Of a stretch of 61,494 nucleotides of DNA, positions 50,530 to 59,328 are shown piece after piece. The stretch lies in contig JAMPIB010000014.1 in NCBI GenBank assembly GCA_023663085.1, positions 1 to 61,494 of the forward strand. Reading direction: 5' to 3'. The DNA comes from Ruminococcus sp. GTDB lineage: Bacteria; Bacillota; Clostridia; Lachnospirales; Lachnospiraceae. The position numbers and the translations under genes were made by a program. The stretch's first letter is position 1. Each line of letters opens with the position of its first letter. The notes under the pieces are model-generated. The model had not been told where the DNA came from. It did no database searches and saw only the letters and a list, made by a program, of their open reading frames with translations.

Positions 50530-51132
50530 TTATTTCACTCCAAGTTCTCTTAACTCTTCTTTTGCCTGCTCCAGATTCTTAAACAGTATGGTATGGATAC
50601 CAAAGGCTTCGGCGGGAGGAAGGTTCTTTTCGGTGTCGTCTAAAAAGACGCACTCCGCCGGGGTCAGATCATAGCGGTCGATAAGCAGTTTATAGATTTC
50701 CGGCATGGGTTTGACGATTTTTTCCTCGTAAGAAAGGATTCCGCCGTCCATAAGCGGGCGAAAATCCAGCTTATCCGCATATACAGTCTCCGCCAGATCA
50801 GAGAAATTCGACAGATACAACACCCGGTATCCCTTCTGCTTTAACTCCTGTATCCACGGTATCGCATAGTCATTCCGCCTTATCATCCCCCGTACATCCG
50901 TAAAACACCTGTGGATATCCTCCGCAATTTCGGGATCAATCTTGATACATTCCCGCTCTAACTCTTCCGGCGTCAATACGCCCCTGTCAAACTCGCTCCA
51001 AAGCGGACTTTTCACGGTCGCCTTCGTGATTCGCTCCAAGATCTCTCCCGTATATCCCAGACTCCTGTAATGCTCTTCCCAGGTAAAATCCGCCAATACA
51101 TTGCCAATATCAAAAATAATCGTTGTAATCAT
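50530..51132 (-). CDS. HAD-IA family phosphatase (YihX-like)
   Basis: A 200-residue HAD hydrolase. Motif I is FDIGNVLADF (nucleophile Asp, with the GNV arrangement of YihX-type sugar phosphatases), motif II YLSNFS, motif III lysine in EKIVKPMPEIY and motif IV FLDDTEKNLPPAEAFG. YihX acts on alpha-D-glucose-1-phosphate in E. coli; activity here is inferred. It is monocistronic with its own terminator. Confidence 0.88.
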   Translation of the reverse strand: MITTIIFDIGNVLADFTWEEHYRSLGYTGEILERITKATVKSPLWSEFDRGVLTPEELERECIKIDPEIAEDIHRCFTDVRGMIRRNDYAIPWIQELKQKGYRVLYLSNFSDLAETVYADKLDFRPLMDGGILSYEEKIVKPMPEIYKLLIDRYDLTPAECVFLDDTEKNLPPAEAFGIHTILFKNLEQAKEELRELGVK

Positions 51133-51167
51133 TTTATCAACCCCTTCTATATTGTTAAAACGTCTAC

Positions 51168-52064
51168 TTATCCTTCCTGCTCCTCATGCACCAGTTTCAG
51201 CATATTCCTCGCCGCCGCCGACAAGGGATTCTTATCGTCCGTCACCACACAGAAATGCCGCCTCGGTATGATCTGGTTAAAACGCAGTTCAAACAAAAGC
51301 CCCGCCTCCAGATATTCCTGCGCAAAATCCCTGACAACACAGCCGACTCCCAGATTTCGCAGGGCGAACTGCACGATCATATCGCTGGTGGCCAGTTCAA
51401 ACTCCGGCTTGACTTCCACATGATTTTCTGACAGAAACTCATCCATATTATTTCTCGTGCTGGTAGCACCTTCCAGAAAAATGATCGGCATGTGCTCCAG
51501 TTCCTGCAAGTCTAACATCCTGTTCTTATAAGAAATGAACTTCCTGCCCGCCACGAAAATATCCTCTATCTCCCGCACGATAGTCGTATGCAGCGAGGAC
51601 TGCTCTTCAAACGGCGTGCTGATCACACCAAAATCAATCTTGCCCTCTTTCAGATTCCGCAGCGTTTCCGGTGTCGGCGCGTTGGTCACGATCACCTTGA
51701 TATCCGGATACTTTTCATGAAAACGCTCTAAATACGGCAGCAGATAAAACTGCAATGTCATATCGCTGGCCCCGATATGGATTTCGCCCAGATCCAGATT
51801 CAACATCTGTTTCAGCTTCTTTTCTCCAAGCACGATCTGCTCATAGCCTTTCTGCACATAACCAAAAAGCAGTTCTCCCTCCTGCGTCAGGCGCACGCCC
51901 TTAGAAGCTCTGGTAAACAGCTTTGTCCCTAACGCCGTCTCAAGCTGTCTGATGGACTGGCTGACCGCCGGCTGGGAAATTGCAAGTTCATCGGCCGCAG
52001 CAGTCAGGCTCTTATTCCGGGCCACGTAATAAAAGACTTTATAATATTCCAGATTATTTACCAT
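51168..52064 (-). CDS. LysR family transcriptional regulator
   Basis: A 298-residue LysR protein: N-terminal winged helix-turn-helix (NLEYYKVFYYVARNKSLTAAADELAISQPAVSQSIRQLETALGTKLFTR), then a linker and the inducer-binding domain (EIHIGASDMTLQFYLLPYLERF). The ligand and target genes are not evident; it is not divergent from any enzyme gene. Its neighbours are two HAD phosphatase genes on the same strand. Confidence 0.93.
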   Translation of the reverse strand: MVNNLEYYKVFYYVARNKSLTAAADELAISQPAVSQSIRQLETALGTKLFTRASKGVRLTQEGELLFGYVQKGYEQIVLGEKKLKQMLNLDLGEIHIGASDMTLQFYLLPYLERFHEKYPDIKVIVTNAPTPETLRNLKEGKIDFGVISTPFEEQSSLHTTIVREIEDIFVAGRKFISYKNRMLDLQELEHMPIIFLEGATSTRNNMDEFLSENHVEVKPEFELATSDMIVQFALRNLGVGCVVRDFAQEYLEAGLLFELRFNQIIPRRHFCVVTDDKNPLSAAARNMLKLVHEEQEG

Positions 52065-52102
52065 GAGCCTGTGATCATCCTTTCATCTGATATAATGAGC
52101 GT

Positions 52103-52933
52103 TCAACAAATCTGTAAGATCTCCCGCATCCCATACGCCACTCCATCTTCATCAAAGCGTTTCGTAATATAATCAGCCGCCGCCTTGCAGTTATCCGAGG
52201 CGTTTGCCACCGCGATACCACAGCCTGCAAAACGCAGCATATCCATATCATTATCGGCGTCCCCGAAAGCCGCGGTCTCTTCTCTTTTTATCCCTAATAA
52301 ATCTATGATAAAAGCAAGACCCGATCCTTTGCCGGCATCATGATGAGAAATTTCGATCAAAGGCGCGATAGATGATGTTATGTAAACCTCTTCAGCAGCC
52401 TGTGCGATCCGCTCCCATAACTCCCGCTTCTTATCCTCACCATTAACGATAATATCCATACTGTCCAGATGCTCTTTATGTTCGTGGATAAAAGCAACAA
52501 TATCATCCTGCATATGCCTCGTCTCCCGCACATACCTGACCGCCTGCGGCGACGCGCCAAAACGCATGGGGTCTTCTATATATGCCCTGCCCGCATAGGC
52601 AATGCCGTCTATAAAGGCTTCGTACATGACATTCTCGCCCGCGCTCACCCGCATGACCGTTTCCACCGCTTCTTTGGAAAGCTGATACTTCTTCAGGCAT
52701 TTTCCGCTCGGCACATGATACATTGCCGCACCGTTACAGGTGATTGCATATTCAATCCCCTCCACGGCCAGCACCTCTTTTGGCAGCGTATCAAAAGCCC
52801 TTCCGCTGGCGATCACTACATGGATACCTGCCGCTATTGCCGTTTCTAACGCATTTCTATTCGCCGCCGACAGTCTTCCCTGTGCATTTAATGTCGTCCT
52901 GTCCAGATCGAGCGCGATACATCTTATGTTCAT
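52103..52933 (-). CDS. HAD-IIB (Cof-type) hydrolase
   Basis: A 276-residue HAD phosphatase. Motif I is IALDLDRTTLN: both Asp are present, but the usual Gly is replaced by Arg. Motif II VVIASGR, cap domain about 80-180, then KGSGLAFIIDLLG and motif IV AFGDADNDMDMLRFAG. Substrates of such enzymes are sugar phosphates or cofactor precursors. The chosen ATG (52933) begins MNIRC; the upstream frame extends to 52945. Confidence 0.91.
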   Translation of the reverse strand: MNIRCIALDLDRTTLNAQGRLSAANRNALETAIAAGIHVVIASGRAFDTLPKEVLAVEGIEYAITCNGAAMYHVPSGKCLKKYQLSKEAVETVMRVSAGENVMYEAFIDGIAYAGRAYIEDPMRFGASPQAVRYVRETRHMQDDIVAFIHEHKEHLDSMDIIVNGEDKKRELWERIAQAAEEVYITSSIAPLIEISHHDAGKGSGLAFIIDLLGIKREETAAFGDADNDMDMLRFAGCGIAVANASDNCKAAADYITKRFDEDGVAYGMREILQIC

Positions 52934-52967
52934 TGGTTGCCACATCCTTTTCTCAATGGCTCTACTC

Positions 52968-53068
52968 TACCATATTCACAGAAGCAGCTGTGTAAATCAC
53001 TTCCATAAGAATTATGTAGTAATTCTTAGAACGCAGGCTGCCGAGCCTGCGTTTATTCTACCACAAAC
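52968..53068. repeat. Dispersed 101-bp three-hairpin repeat, copy 2
   Basis: Matches 29070-29170. The first hairpin is unchanged, the second stem AAGAATTA/TAATTCTT is kept while loop bases differ, and the third (AACGCAGGC/GCCTGCGTT) is fully paired here. It is in the same orientation and again between two minus-strand genes. Confidence 0.88.
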
Positions 53069-53091
53069 ACAGTACTTCTTCCAATACTAAG

Positions 53092-54060
53092 TTACTTTTT
53101 ACACACCCTCTCCACGATCTCGCACACCGCCGCCCGGTAATCGCGTATATTATCAAGCATCATCACATGCCCGGCATCCTTGATCAGATACAGCTTTTTA
53201 TCCGGCGCGGTGATTTCTTCAAAATAAGCAGTCCCCAGTTCGACCGGTGTCTGCTGGTCATTTTCCCCCAGCACATAATATACCGGCACCCGATAATCAC
53301 TTCCTTTTTTTCGCAGATCGAACGCCATAAGTTCTCCCATGACCTGCATATTGACGATCATCCCTGTGATAAAAGGTAAAATATCCGTGATTCCCATGAC
53401 CGGAGAGCGCATAAAAATTTTTATCATATTTTTATCCATATCCACGGCCAGATGATATTTTCCCTGCAGACTGCGTACCTGCCCCATTTGCCGGAAGGCT
53501 TTCCTATCAAACCCGCCTGTACCGGGATACTCCCCGATCTTTTTAAGCCTCCTCATATGGCTTTTATTTCCTGACGCTGTAACGGCGGCTTTCAATCTGG
53601 CAAAACCTGTCCGTTCATTTTCCATGAGATTTACGACCTGTCCACACCCGATATAACAAAGCGTATGCTCCGGATGTTCCAGCGCAAACATGCTCCCCAG
53701 CACGCTGCCCCAGGAATGACCGAGAATTCCTATCTTTTCTTTCTGATATATTTTTTTCAGATATAATACGACTTCCAATAAATCCTTTTTTAACAGTTCC
53801 GTATCCGGCCTTGCTTTTTTATTCCGCAGATAAGTCTTGCCTGCACCCCGCTGGTCATAGTAGACGATATTATAATTGCGGTCTTCATATTCTTCCACAA
53901 GGTATGGCAGCATGGCCTCCGACTGCCCCGGCCCTCCATGCAGGAAAAGCAAAAGCGGTGCGTCCATTTGTACATTATAATGTAAAAAATAATGTTCTAT
54001 CCCGTTGATCTGTACATATTCTTCTTCATAATTTTTACTTTTCTGCTTCATTTTCATCAT
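53092..54060 (-). CDS. Alpha/beta hydrolase, proline iminopeptidase-like (S33)
   Basis: A 322-residue hydrolase. The oxyanion region LFLHGGPGQSEAM and the nucleophile elbow GHSWGSVLG (Ser) are clear, with an acidic residue in LGENDQQTP and the His in IKDAGHVMML. The cap region between residues about 140 and 240 is helical. It resembles prolyl aminopeptidases; esters are also possible. It overlaps the TetR gene upstream by 26 bases, so it is probably its target. Confidence 0.87.
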   Translation of the reverse strand: MMKMKQKSKNYEEEYVQINGIEHYFLHYNVQMDAPLLLFLHGGPGQSEAMLPYLVEEYEDRNYNIVYYDQRGAGKTYLRNKKARPDTELLKKDLLEVVLYLKKIYQKEKIGILGHSWGSVLGSMFALEHPEHTLCYIGCGQVVNLMENERTGFARLKAAVTASGNKSHMRRLKKIGEYPGTGGFDRKAFRQMGQVRSLQGKYHLAVDMDKNMIKIFMRSPVMGITDILPFITGMIVNMQVMGELMAFDLRKKGSDYRVPVYYVLGENDQQTPVELGTAYFEEITAPDKKLYLIKDAGHVMMLDNIRDYRAAVCEIVERVCKK

Positions 54061-54727
54061 TCTCCTCTCCGATCAGATAATTTACTGTTCTGGCAAGCGT
54101 CTTAAGCTGGATCTCCGGCTGAAAAAAGGGCGCCAGTGGATTCTGCTCATGCTTATAACAATTATTCACGATACATTCGGTCTGGATTCCCGAATACGCC
54201 GCCGCAATATAGGATAACAGTTCTTCCACACTCACCCGCGGACGAATCCTGCCCATCGCGGCCTGCCTCGTAAAGTACTGCATGGTGCGCATGGTCAGGT
54301 ACTCCATATTGCCTTCGCCGGGAATATTCTGTAGAATTTTATCTACCCGCTCCGGCTCGTTCATGGCCAGTACGGATAATTCAAAGTCTATCTTTTCTAT
54401 GCCCATCAGTTCTCTTTTCATAAACTCCGCCAGCATGTCAAAAATGCGGTCGGTAATTTCTTTCGGCGGCAGTTCGTTCTCCTGTGCCAAAATTTCGTCC
54501 GTTTTTTCTTTGATGCTCTCTTTTTTTCGCAGGTACAGAAGCATATCACTGAAAATCGCGTCGATGTCTTTATAAAAACGATAAATTCCGCCCTGACTAA
54601 AGCCCGTTTCGTTGATGATATCCTGCATGGTCACCGTACTCACCGTCTTTTGCAGACACAGGGCATAGGCCGCTTCGATTATTTTGTTTTTTTTGTTCTG
54701 AATGTATTCTTCGCTTACTTTGGGCAT
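54035..54727 (-). CDS. TetR/AcrR family regulator
   Basis: A 230-residue repressor. The helix-turn-helix spans about residues 10-55 (NKIIEAAYALCLQKTVSTVTMQDIINETGFSQGGIYRFYKD), followed by a helical ligand-binding domain. ATG at 54727 (MPKVSEEYIQNKK) is chosen over the frame start at 54799 because the upstream part lies in the operator region and has GGAGAT just before it. It overlaps the hydrolase gene and has a 73-base palindrome upstream, consistent with autoregulation. Confidence 0.9.
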   Translation of the reverse strand: MPKVSEEYIQNKKNKIIEAAYALCLQKTVSTVTMQDIINETGFSQGGIYRFYKDIDAIFSDMLLYLRKKESIKEKTDEILAQENELPPKEITDRIFDMLAEFMKRELMGIEKIDFELSVLAMNEPERVDKILQNIPGEGNMEYLTMRTMQYFTRQAAMGRIRPRVSVEELLSYIAAAYSGIQTECIVNNCYKHEQNPLAPFFQPEIQLKTLARTVNYLIGEENDENEAEK

Positions 54728-54752
54728 TGAAGGGTATCTCCTTTCTAATACA

Positions 54753-54825
54753 AAAAATGAATCTGGTTTCATTTTATATGATAGGATGTGGTAAGTCAAT
54801 ATAAAATGAAAATGGATTCATTTTT
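54753..54825. promoter_or_regulatory. Large inverted repeat, likely TetR operator
   Basis: AAAAAATGAATC and TTTCATTTTATAT (54752-54779) are mirrored by ATATAAAATGAAA and GATTCATTTTT (54800-54825) around a 20-base centre. The palindrome lies 26 bases upstream of the TetR start and could hold two dimers. Confidence 0.75.
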
Positions 54826-54889
54826 ATTCTTTAGACAAATTTAAGATGATTATATATGCGGGATATGGTAAGATTAAAAAAATAAACAT

Positions 54890-55138
54890 TTGTGCCAGAT
54901 TGCAACAAACAAAACAACATATCCTGACTTTAATGAAAAACATGGTACAAAAGCAAAATACGGTTGGAATAGATATGATACATATTTTGGCATACCTGTT
55001 TATAACGAACAGGGAATCGTAGAACGACATAATATTTTCTCAACGAGAATACTTGTCAGATGCGACAATGATGGCAAAATGTACCTATACGATCTTGTAA
55101 GAACAAAAAAAGAAACGAGCAGGCCGCATGAGCAATAG
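54890..55138 (+). pseudogene. Remnant of mobile-element-type protein (C-terminal fragment)
   Basis: An 82-residue frame whose end (VERHNIFSTRILVRCDNDGK, then MYLYDLVRTKKETS) resembles the last part of long phage or conjugative-element proteins carrying nuclease-like ends. There is no ribosome binding site and no domain before it, so it is probably the debris of a larger gene. The low similarity makes this tentative. Confidence 0.5.
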
Positions 55139-55262
55139 CTGTACGGTAGTAAACTTCGTCTCTTCTTTTAATTAAGAATAACCTGTTAATATTACATTGT
55201 CAAGAACTAAATTTTATTTTTCCCACAACCACCAATACCACCAGAAAGGAAGGAACACACAC

Positions 55263-56492
55263 ATGGGATTCAACAAAGAAAAACTAAAACAGATCAGCGG
55301 GCTCATGCTTCTGGCCGCCGCACTCATCCTCGGCATCATCTACAGCAAGGAACTGTTTAACGGGATCAGCTTTCTTTTTAACATCGCCAGACCGTTTTTA
55401 TACGGCGGCGTGATTGCCTTCATCCTCAACCTGCCCATGAAAGCCTTTGAAAACAAAGTATTCAGAAAATGGAAGGGGAAAGCGGCCGCTAAGTGCAAAC
55501 GCCCGCTGTCCATGATCTTATCTATCGTGGCCGTACTCCTTGTCATCACGCTCGTTATCGGTACAGTCGTTCCGCAGGTGACCGCTACCGCGGCGGAAGT
55601 CGGCCGCAAGATACCCGCTTTCTGGGAAGACGTGATCGCACAATTGGACTCTCTGGCCGTGCAGTACCCGGAGATCGCCGATAACGTAACGAAAGTGGAA
55701 TCCGTGAACATAAACTGGGATTCCCTGGTGGATACAGTCATCGACTTTCTGCGGAACGGTGCGGGCGATGTATTGACTTCAACAGTCAATGTAGCCAGCA
55801 GCATCATCGGCGGCATTGTCAATATCGTCATTGCTTTTATCTTCGCCCTGTATATTCTGGCGCAGAAAGAAAAGCTGGGCAACCAGTGCGTCCGCATTAT
55901 TTCCGCCTATCTGCCGGAAAAAGCGGGAAACAGCATTCTGGAAGTCTGCTCTCTGTTACATAAAAATTTCAGCAATTTCATCACCGGACAATGTCTGGAG
56001 GCCGTCATCTTAGGCACACTGTTTGTCATTGCCATGACCATTTTCCGTATGCCGTATGCGCTGATGATCGGCGTGCTGATTGCTTTTACGGCGCTCATCC
56101 CTATCGTCGGCGCTTTTATAGGCTGCGTTGTCGGCGCCTTTCTGATCCTGATTGACAACCCGATTCTGGCTATGTGGTTCGTGATCATGTTCTTAGTCAT
56201 CCAGCAGCTCGAAGGCAACCTGATCTATCCGAAAGTCGTAGGCAGTTCGGTAGGTCTTCCTTCTATCTGGGTCTTAATGGCTGTAAGTCTCGGCGGCAGC
56301 TTATTCGGCGTGGCCGGTATGCTGTTCTTTATCCCGCTTTTATCGACAGTGTACGCCCTGCTTCGTAACAGCGTCAACAGACGAAACGCCGCCAAAGGAA
56401 AATATTTTCCCTTAAAAACACCGGACGCAGCCGCGCCGCAGCCACCTATTCAACCACAAGTTGAGGCAAAAGCAGATGACATCAACCAATGA
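55263..56492 (+). CDS. AI-2E family transporter (PerM/YtvI-like)
   Basis: A 409-residue membrane protein with eight or so hydrophobic helices: LMLLAAALILGIIYSKELF, then FLYGGVIAFILNLPMKAFENKVF and a conserved QQLEGNLIYPKVVGSSVGLPSIWVL near the end, diagnostic of the family. Members export small molecules or ions (some transport Na+ or Li+). The Pro/Gln-rich C-terminal tail is cytosolic. ATG at 55263 follows GAAAGGAAGGAAC. It is the first plus-strand gene after the TetR locus. Confidence 0.9.
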   Translation: MGFNKEKLKQISGLMLLAAALILGIIYSKELFNGISFLFNIARPFLYGGVIAFILNLPMKAFENKVFRKWKGKAAAKCKRPLSMILSIVAVLLVITLVIGTVVPQVTATAAEVGRKIPAFWEDVIAQLDSLAVQYPEIADNVTKVESVNINWDSLVDTVIDFLRNGAGDVLTSTVNVASSIIGGIVNIVIAFIFALYILAQKEKLGNQCVRIISAYLPEKAGNSILEVCSLLHKNFSNFITGQCLEAVILGTLFVIAMTIFRMPYALMIGVLIAFTALIPIVGAFIGCVVGAFLILIDNPILAMWFVIMFLVIQQLEGNLIYPKVVGSSVGLPSIWVLMAVSLGGSLFGVAGMLFFIPLLSTVYALLRNSVNRRNAAKGKYFPLKTPDAAAPQPPIQPQVEAKADDINQ

Positions 56493-56563
56493 TTTCTTCA
56501 CAAATCCGCTAAAATGCAATAAGGTTGAATCAGAAGTAAAACATTGCAAAGAGAGGAAAACAT

Positions 56564-57406
56564 ATGAACGAAGTAAAAATCGGAGAAATCATCAAAGAAC
56601 GCAGAGCAGTTAAGGGCATCAGTCAGGAAACGCTGGCCTCGGTGTGCGGCGTCAGTATGCAGGCTGTCAGCAAATGGGAAAACGGCCAGTCCTGTCCCGA
56701 CATCACTTTTTTGCCGCTGCTCGCCGAATATTTTCAGATATCTATTGATTACCTTCTGACCGGAAAAAAAAGCCGCCCGGAATCCGGAGCAACACCGGAA
56801 TCCGAACCAAACCGGATACCGGAATCCGACAACGCCCTTGAAGGCTTAAAAGGCATGACCGAAAAAGACACCCTTTATATCATACAATACCGGAACGGCC
56901 GTATCCTTGACCATAAAGTCTGGGAACAAAACGGCCCTCACAAAGACGAAGCTATTCCCATCGTATTTGAAGAAGATTTCTGTTCCTTAAAAAACGGCCT
57001 GCATATGGAAATATGGGGCAATGCCAGTATAGAAGCTGAAAATATCAGTATGAACCTGTATGCCGGCGGCAATGTGGCATGCGGCTCTGTGGATGGCAAC
57101 GTTGCCTCCGAAGGTAGCGTGGCATGCGGTTCCGTGGATGGCAGCGTTACTTCCGAAGGTAGTGTGGCATGTGGCTCTGTGGATGGCAGCGTTACTTCCG
57201 GCGGCAATGTAAAATGCGGCTCTGTGGACGGCTATGTTTCCGCCGACGGCAATGTGGAATGCGGCTCTGTAGACGGCAATGTCTCCGCCGGGGGAAACGT
57301 GACCTGCGACGATATCGGCGGCGACGTCCAGGCCGGAAGCACCATCACCTGCCATGATATAAGCGGCAGCGCCAAAGCGGAAACCATCCAGTATATAAAC
57401 GACTGA
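56564..57406 (+). CDS. XRE regulator with C-terminal 15-residue beta-helix repeats
   Basis: A 280-residue protein. Residues about 5-65 form a Cro/C1-type helix-turn-helix (IIKERRAVKGISQETLASVCGVSMQAVSKWENG). A Ser/Pro/Glu-rich linker follows, then a strand segment (LYIIQYRNGRILDHKVW). Residues 168-272 are seven repeats of 15 residues (GNVACGSVDGNVASE pattern) with a stacked Cys in every unit and alternating Val residues, as expected for a right-handed beta-helix like that in bactofilins. It is 35 bases upstream of the ABC pair and is likely its regulator. The repeats may sense metal, redox or polymer state. Confidence 0.87.
   Translation: MNEVKIGEIIKERRAVKGISQETLASVCGVSMQAVSKWENGQSCPDITFLPLLAEYFQISIDYLLTGKKSRPESGATPESEPNRIPESDNALEGLKGMTEKDTLYIIQYRNGRILDHKVWEQNGPHKDEAIPIVFEEDFCSLKNGLHMEIWGNASIEAENISMNLYAGGNVACGSVDGNVASEGSVACGSVDGSVTSEGSVACGSVDGSVTSGGNVKCGSVDGYVSADGNVECGSVDGNVSAGGNVTCDDIGGDVQAGSTITCHDISGSAKAETIQYIND
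57065..57379 (+). repeat. Seven-unit 45-bp coding repeat
   Basis: Encodes residues 168-272 of the XRE protein. The first five units are close in sequence; the last two are diverged. The DNA is GGC/TCC-rich, so copy number may vary between strains. Confidence 0.9.
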
Positions 57407-57441
57407 ACAGCCAGACATTCTGACCGGAAAGGAGTCTCCCC

Positions 57442-59328
57442 ATGCGCTCTCCATCATGCAAAAGAAAAAAGGACAGGCCGGCAAAAAACGACAATTCGTT
57501 TCATATCGAATACGGTATGATCCGCAATTCTTTTTATATCATTCAAAAAATAAGGCAATATCGTCCACACGTACTGCTCCTGATCGGCTTGAGCGCGGTG
57601 ACGGGTTCACTCATACAGTATCTTTGGAGTTTTATCGGCAAATTCGTCATTGATATCGTACAGGCGCAGGCTCTCACTCCCGATAAGCGCATCCTGCCGC
57701 TTATCCGCATCCTTGGCATTACCGCGCTCATAGAACTCCTGTGCAGGCTTGTCAATGCGGTTGTCAATAACCGTGTCTGGTATCAATTTGTGGCGATCCG
57801 TATGCATATGATTTCGGAACGTGTGGTCAAAGCGCTGGACATGGATTATGAAATGCTGGAAAAACCTGATATTCTGGACATGCACGAAAAAGCGCTCAAA
57901 GCTACCAACAGCAATAACAACGGTGTAGAGGGCATGATGCACACTCTTCATGATTTCGGGATTCAATTCATGCTGCTCCTTGTTACCGTAGCGACCGTAT
58001 CCACACTGGATATTCGTCTGATATTGATACTTGCCGCAATCGGCGTTTTTCAATACTTATTCTTCCGCTATACCGTCAAAAAAGACAGGCGGGAAGTATG
58101 GCAGAAACTGGCCCCGACCTGGCGCAAGATTGATTATGTAAATAGCACTACCCAGGATTTTGGCTATTCCAAGGATATCCGTCTTTTCGACATGAAAGAC
58201 TGGCTCTCCGGCAAGCAGCACGAAGTCCTGATGGAAAAACAGGACAAAATGCTCTACAGCCGCGATCTCTGGATCTATAACTCCACTTTTGCGCATAGCA
58301 TGTCCATGCTCTCTACAGCACTCGTCTACGGCATTCTGATCCTTAACGTCGTGGACAGAGACATGTCCATCGGTAATTTCACGCTCTACCTCGGACTGTG
58401 CACGACATTTTCTTCCGGTCTGACGCAGTTTCTGAATTCTCTTGGCACCTTCAAGGAGCGTTCTATGGAAACCGACGATTTCCGTTCCTTCATGGCCCTG
58501 CAGACACAGGAAAGCGGCGATTTTCTTCCGATTCCGCACCCGCAGGACGGACGCTATACGATTACCTTTCAGGACGTCTCTTACCGCTACGAAGGCGCTG
58601 ACGATTACGCGCTAAAGCACTTGAATCTTACCTTAGAAGCCGGCGCGAAACTGGCCGTAGTCGGCCTAAACGGCGCAGGTAAAACGACTTTTATCAAACT
58701 GCTCCTGCGCCTCTATGACCCAACCGAAGGCAGAATTTTGCTAAATGGCACTGACATCCGCAGATTCAGGCGGACGGAATATTATCAACTGTTCGCTCCC
58801 GTCTTCCAAAATGTGGAAGTCTTTGCTTTTCCTATCGCGGAAAATGTTTCTATGAAAAAACCGGAAGATACAGACATCTGCTTATCCGAACACTGTCTGG
58901 CGCAGGCAGGCTTACAGGAAAAGATTGACTCCCTTCCGAACGGCGCACGCACACAGCTCCTTAAGATTATCGAAGACGATGGCGTAGATCTCTCCGGCGG
59001 TGAGAAGCAGAAACTCGCTCTGGCACGAGCACTTTATAAAAATGCTCCCATACTTGTTTTAGATGAACCCACAGCAGCCTTGGACGCACTGGCTGAATAC
59101 AATCTCTATAAACGCTTTGATGAGATCATCGGCTCTAAGTCAGCGGTCTATATCTCCCACAGACTCTCGTCCACGCGCTTTTGCGACGCTATCGCCATGT
59201 TCACGGCAGGTGAATTAGTCGAATATGGCACACATGAGGAATTGCTCGCACGAGGCGGCGCTTATGCTGAAATGTTTGCCATTCAGGCACAATACTACCA
59301 GGACGAGGAGGCATCTGTCAATGTCTGA
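57442..59328 (+). CDS. ABC exporter half-transporter (permease-ATPase), subunit 1
   Basis: A 628-residue protein. The membrane domain (about 40-350) has six helices (HVLLLIGLSAVTGSLIQYLW and so on). The ATPase domain follows: Walker A VGLNGAGKTT, signature LSGGEKQKLALARAL, Walker B ILVLDEPTAALD and His switch YISHRLSS. It pairs with the next product, probably as a heterodimer. AAAGGAG lies 9 bases before the ATG. The substrate is unknown; peptides or drugs are usual. Confidence 0.92.
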   Translation: MRSPSCKRKKDRPAKNDNSFHIEYGMIRNSFYIIQKIRQYRPHVLLLIGLSAVTGSLIQYLWSFIGKFVIDIVQAQALTPDKRILPLIRILGITALIELLCRLVNAVVNNRVWYQFVAIRMHMISERVVKALDMDYEMLEKPDILDMHEKALKATNSNNNGVEGMMHTLHDFGIQFMLLLVTVATVSTLDIRLILILAAIGVFQYLFFRYTVKKDRREVWQKLAPTWRKIDYVNSTTQDFGYSKDIRLFDMKDWLSGKQHEVLMEKQDKMLYSRDLWIYNSTFAHSMSMLSTALVYGILILNVVDRDMSIGNFTLYLGLCTTFSSGLTQFLNSLGTFKERSMETDDFRSFMALQTQESGDFLPIPHPQDGRYTITFQDVSYRYEGADDYALKHLNLTLEAGAKLAVVGLNGAGKTTFIKLLLRLYDPTEGRILLNGTDIRRFRRTEYYQLFAPVFQNVEVFAFPIAENVSMKKPEDTDICLSEHCLAQAGLQEKIDSLPNGARTQLLKIIEDDGVDLSGGEKQKLALARALYKNAPILVLDEPTAALDALAEYNLYKRFDEIIGSKSAVYISHRLSSTRFCDAIAMFTAGELVEYGTHEELLARGGAYAEMFAIQAQYYQDEEASVNV

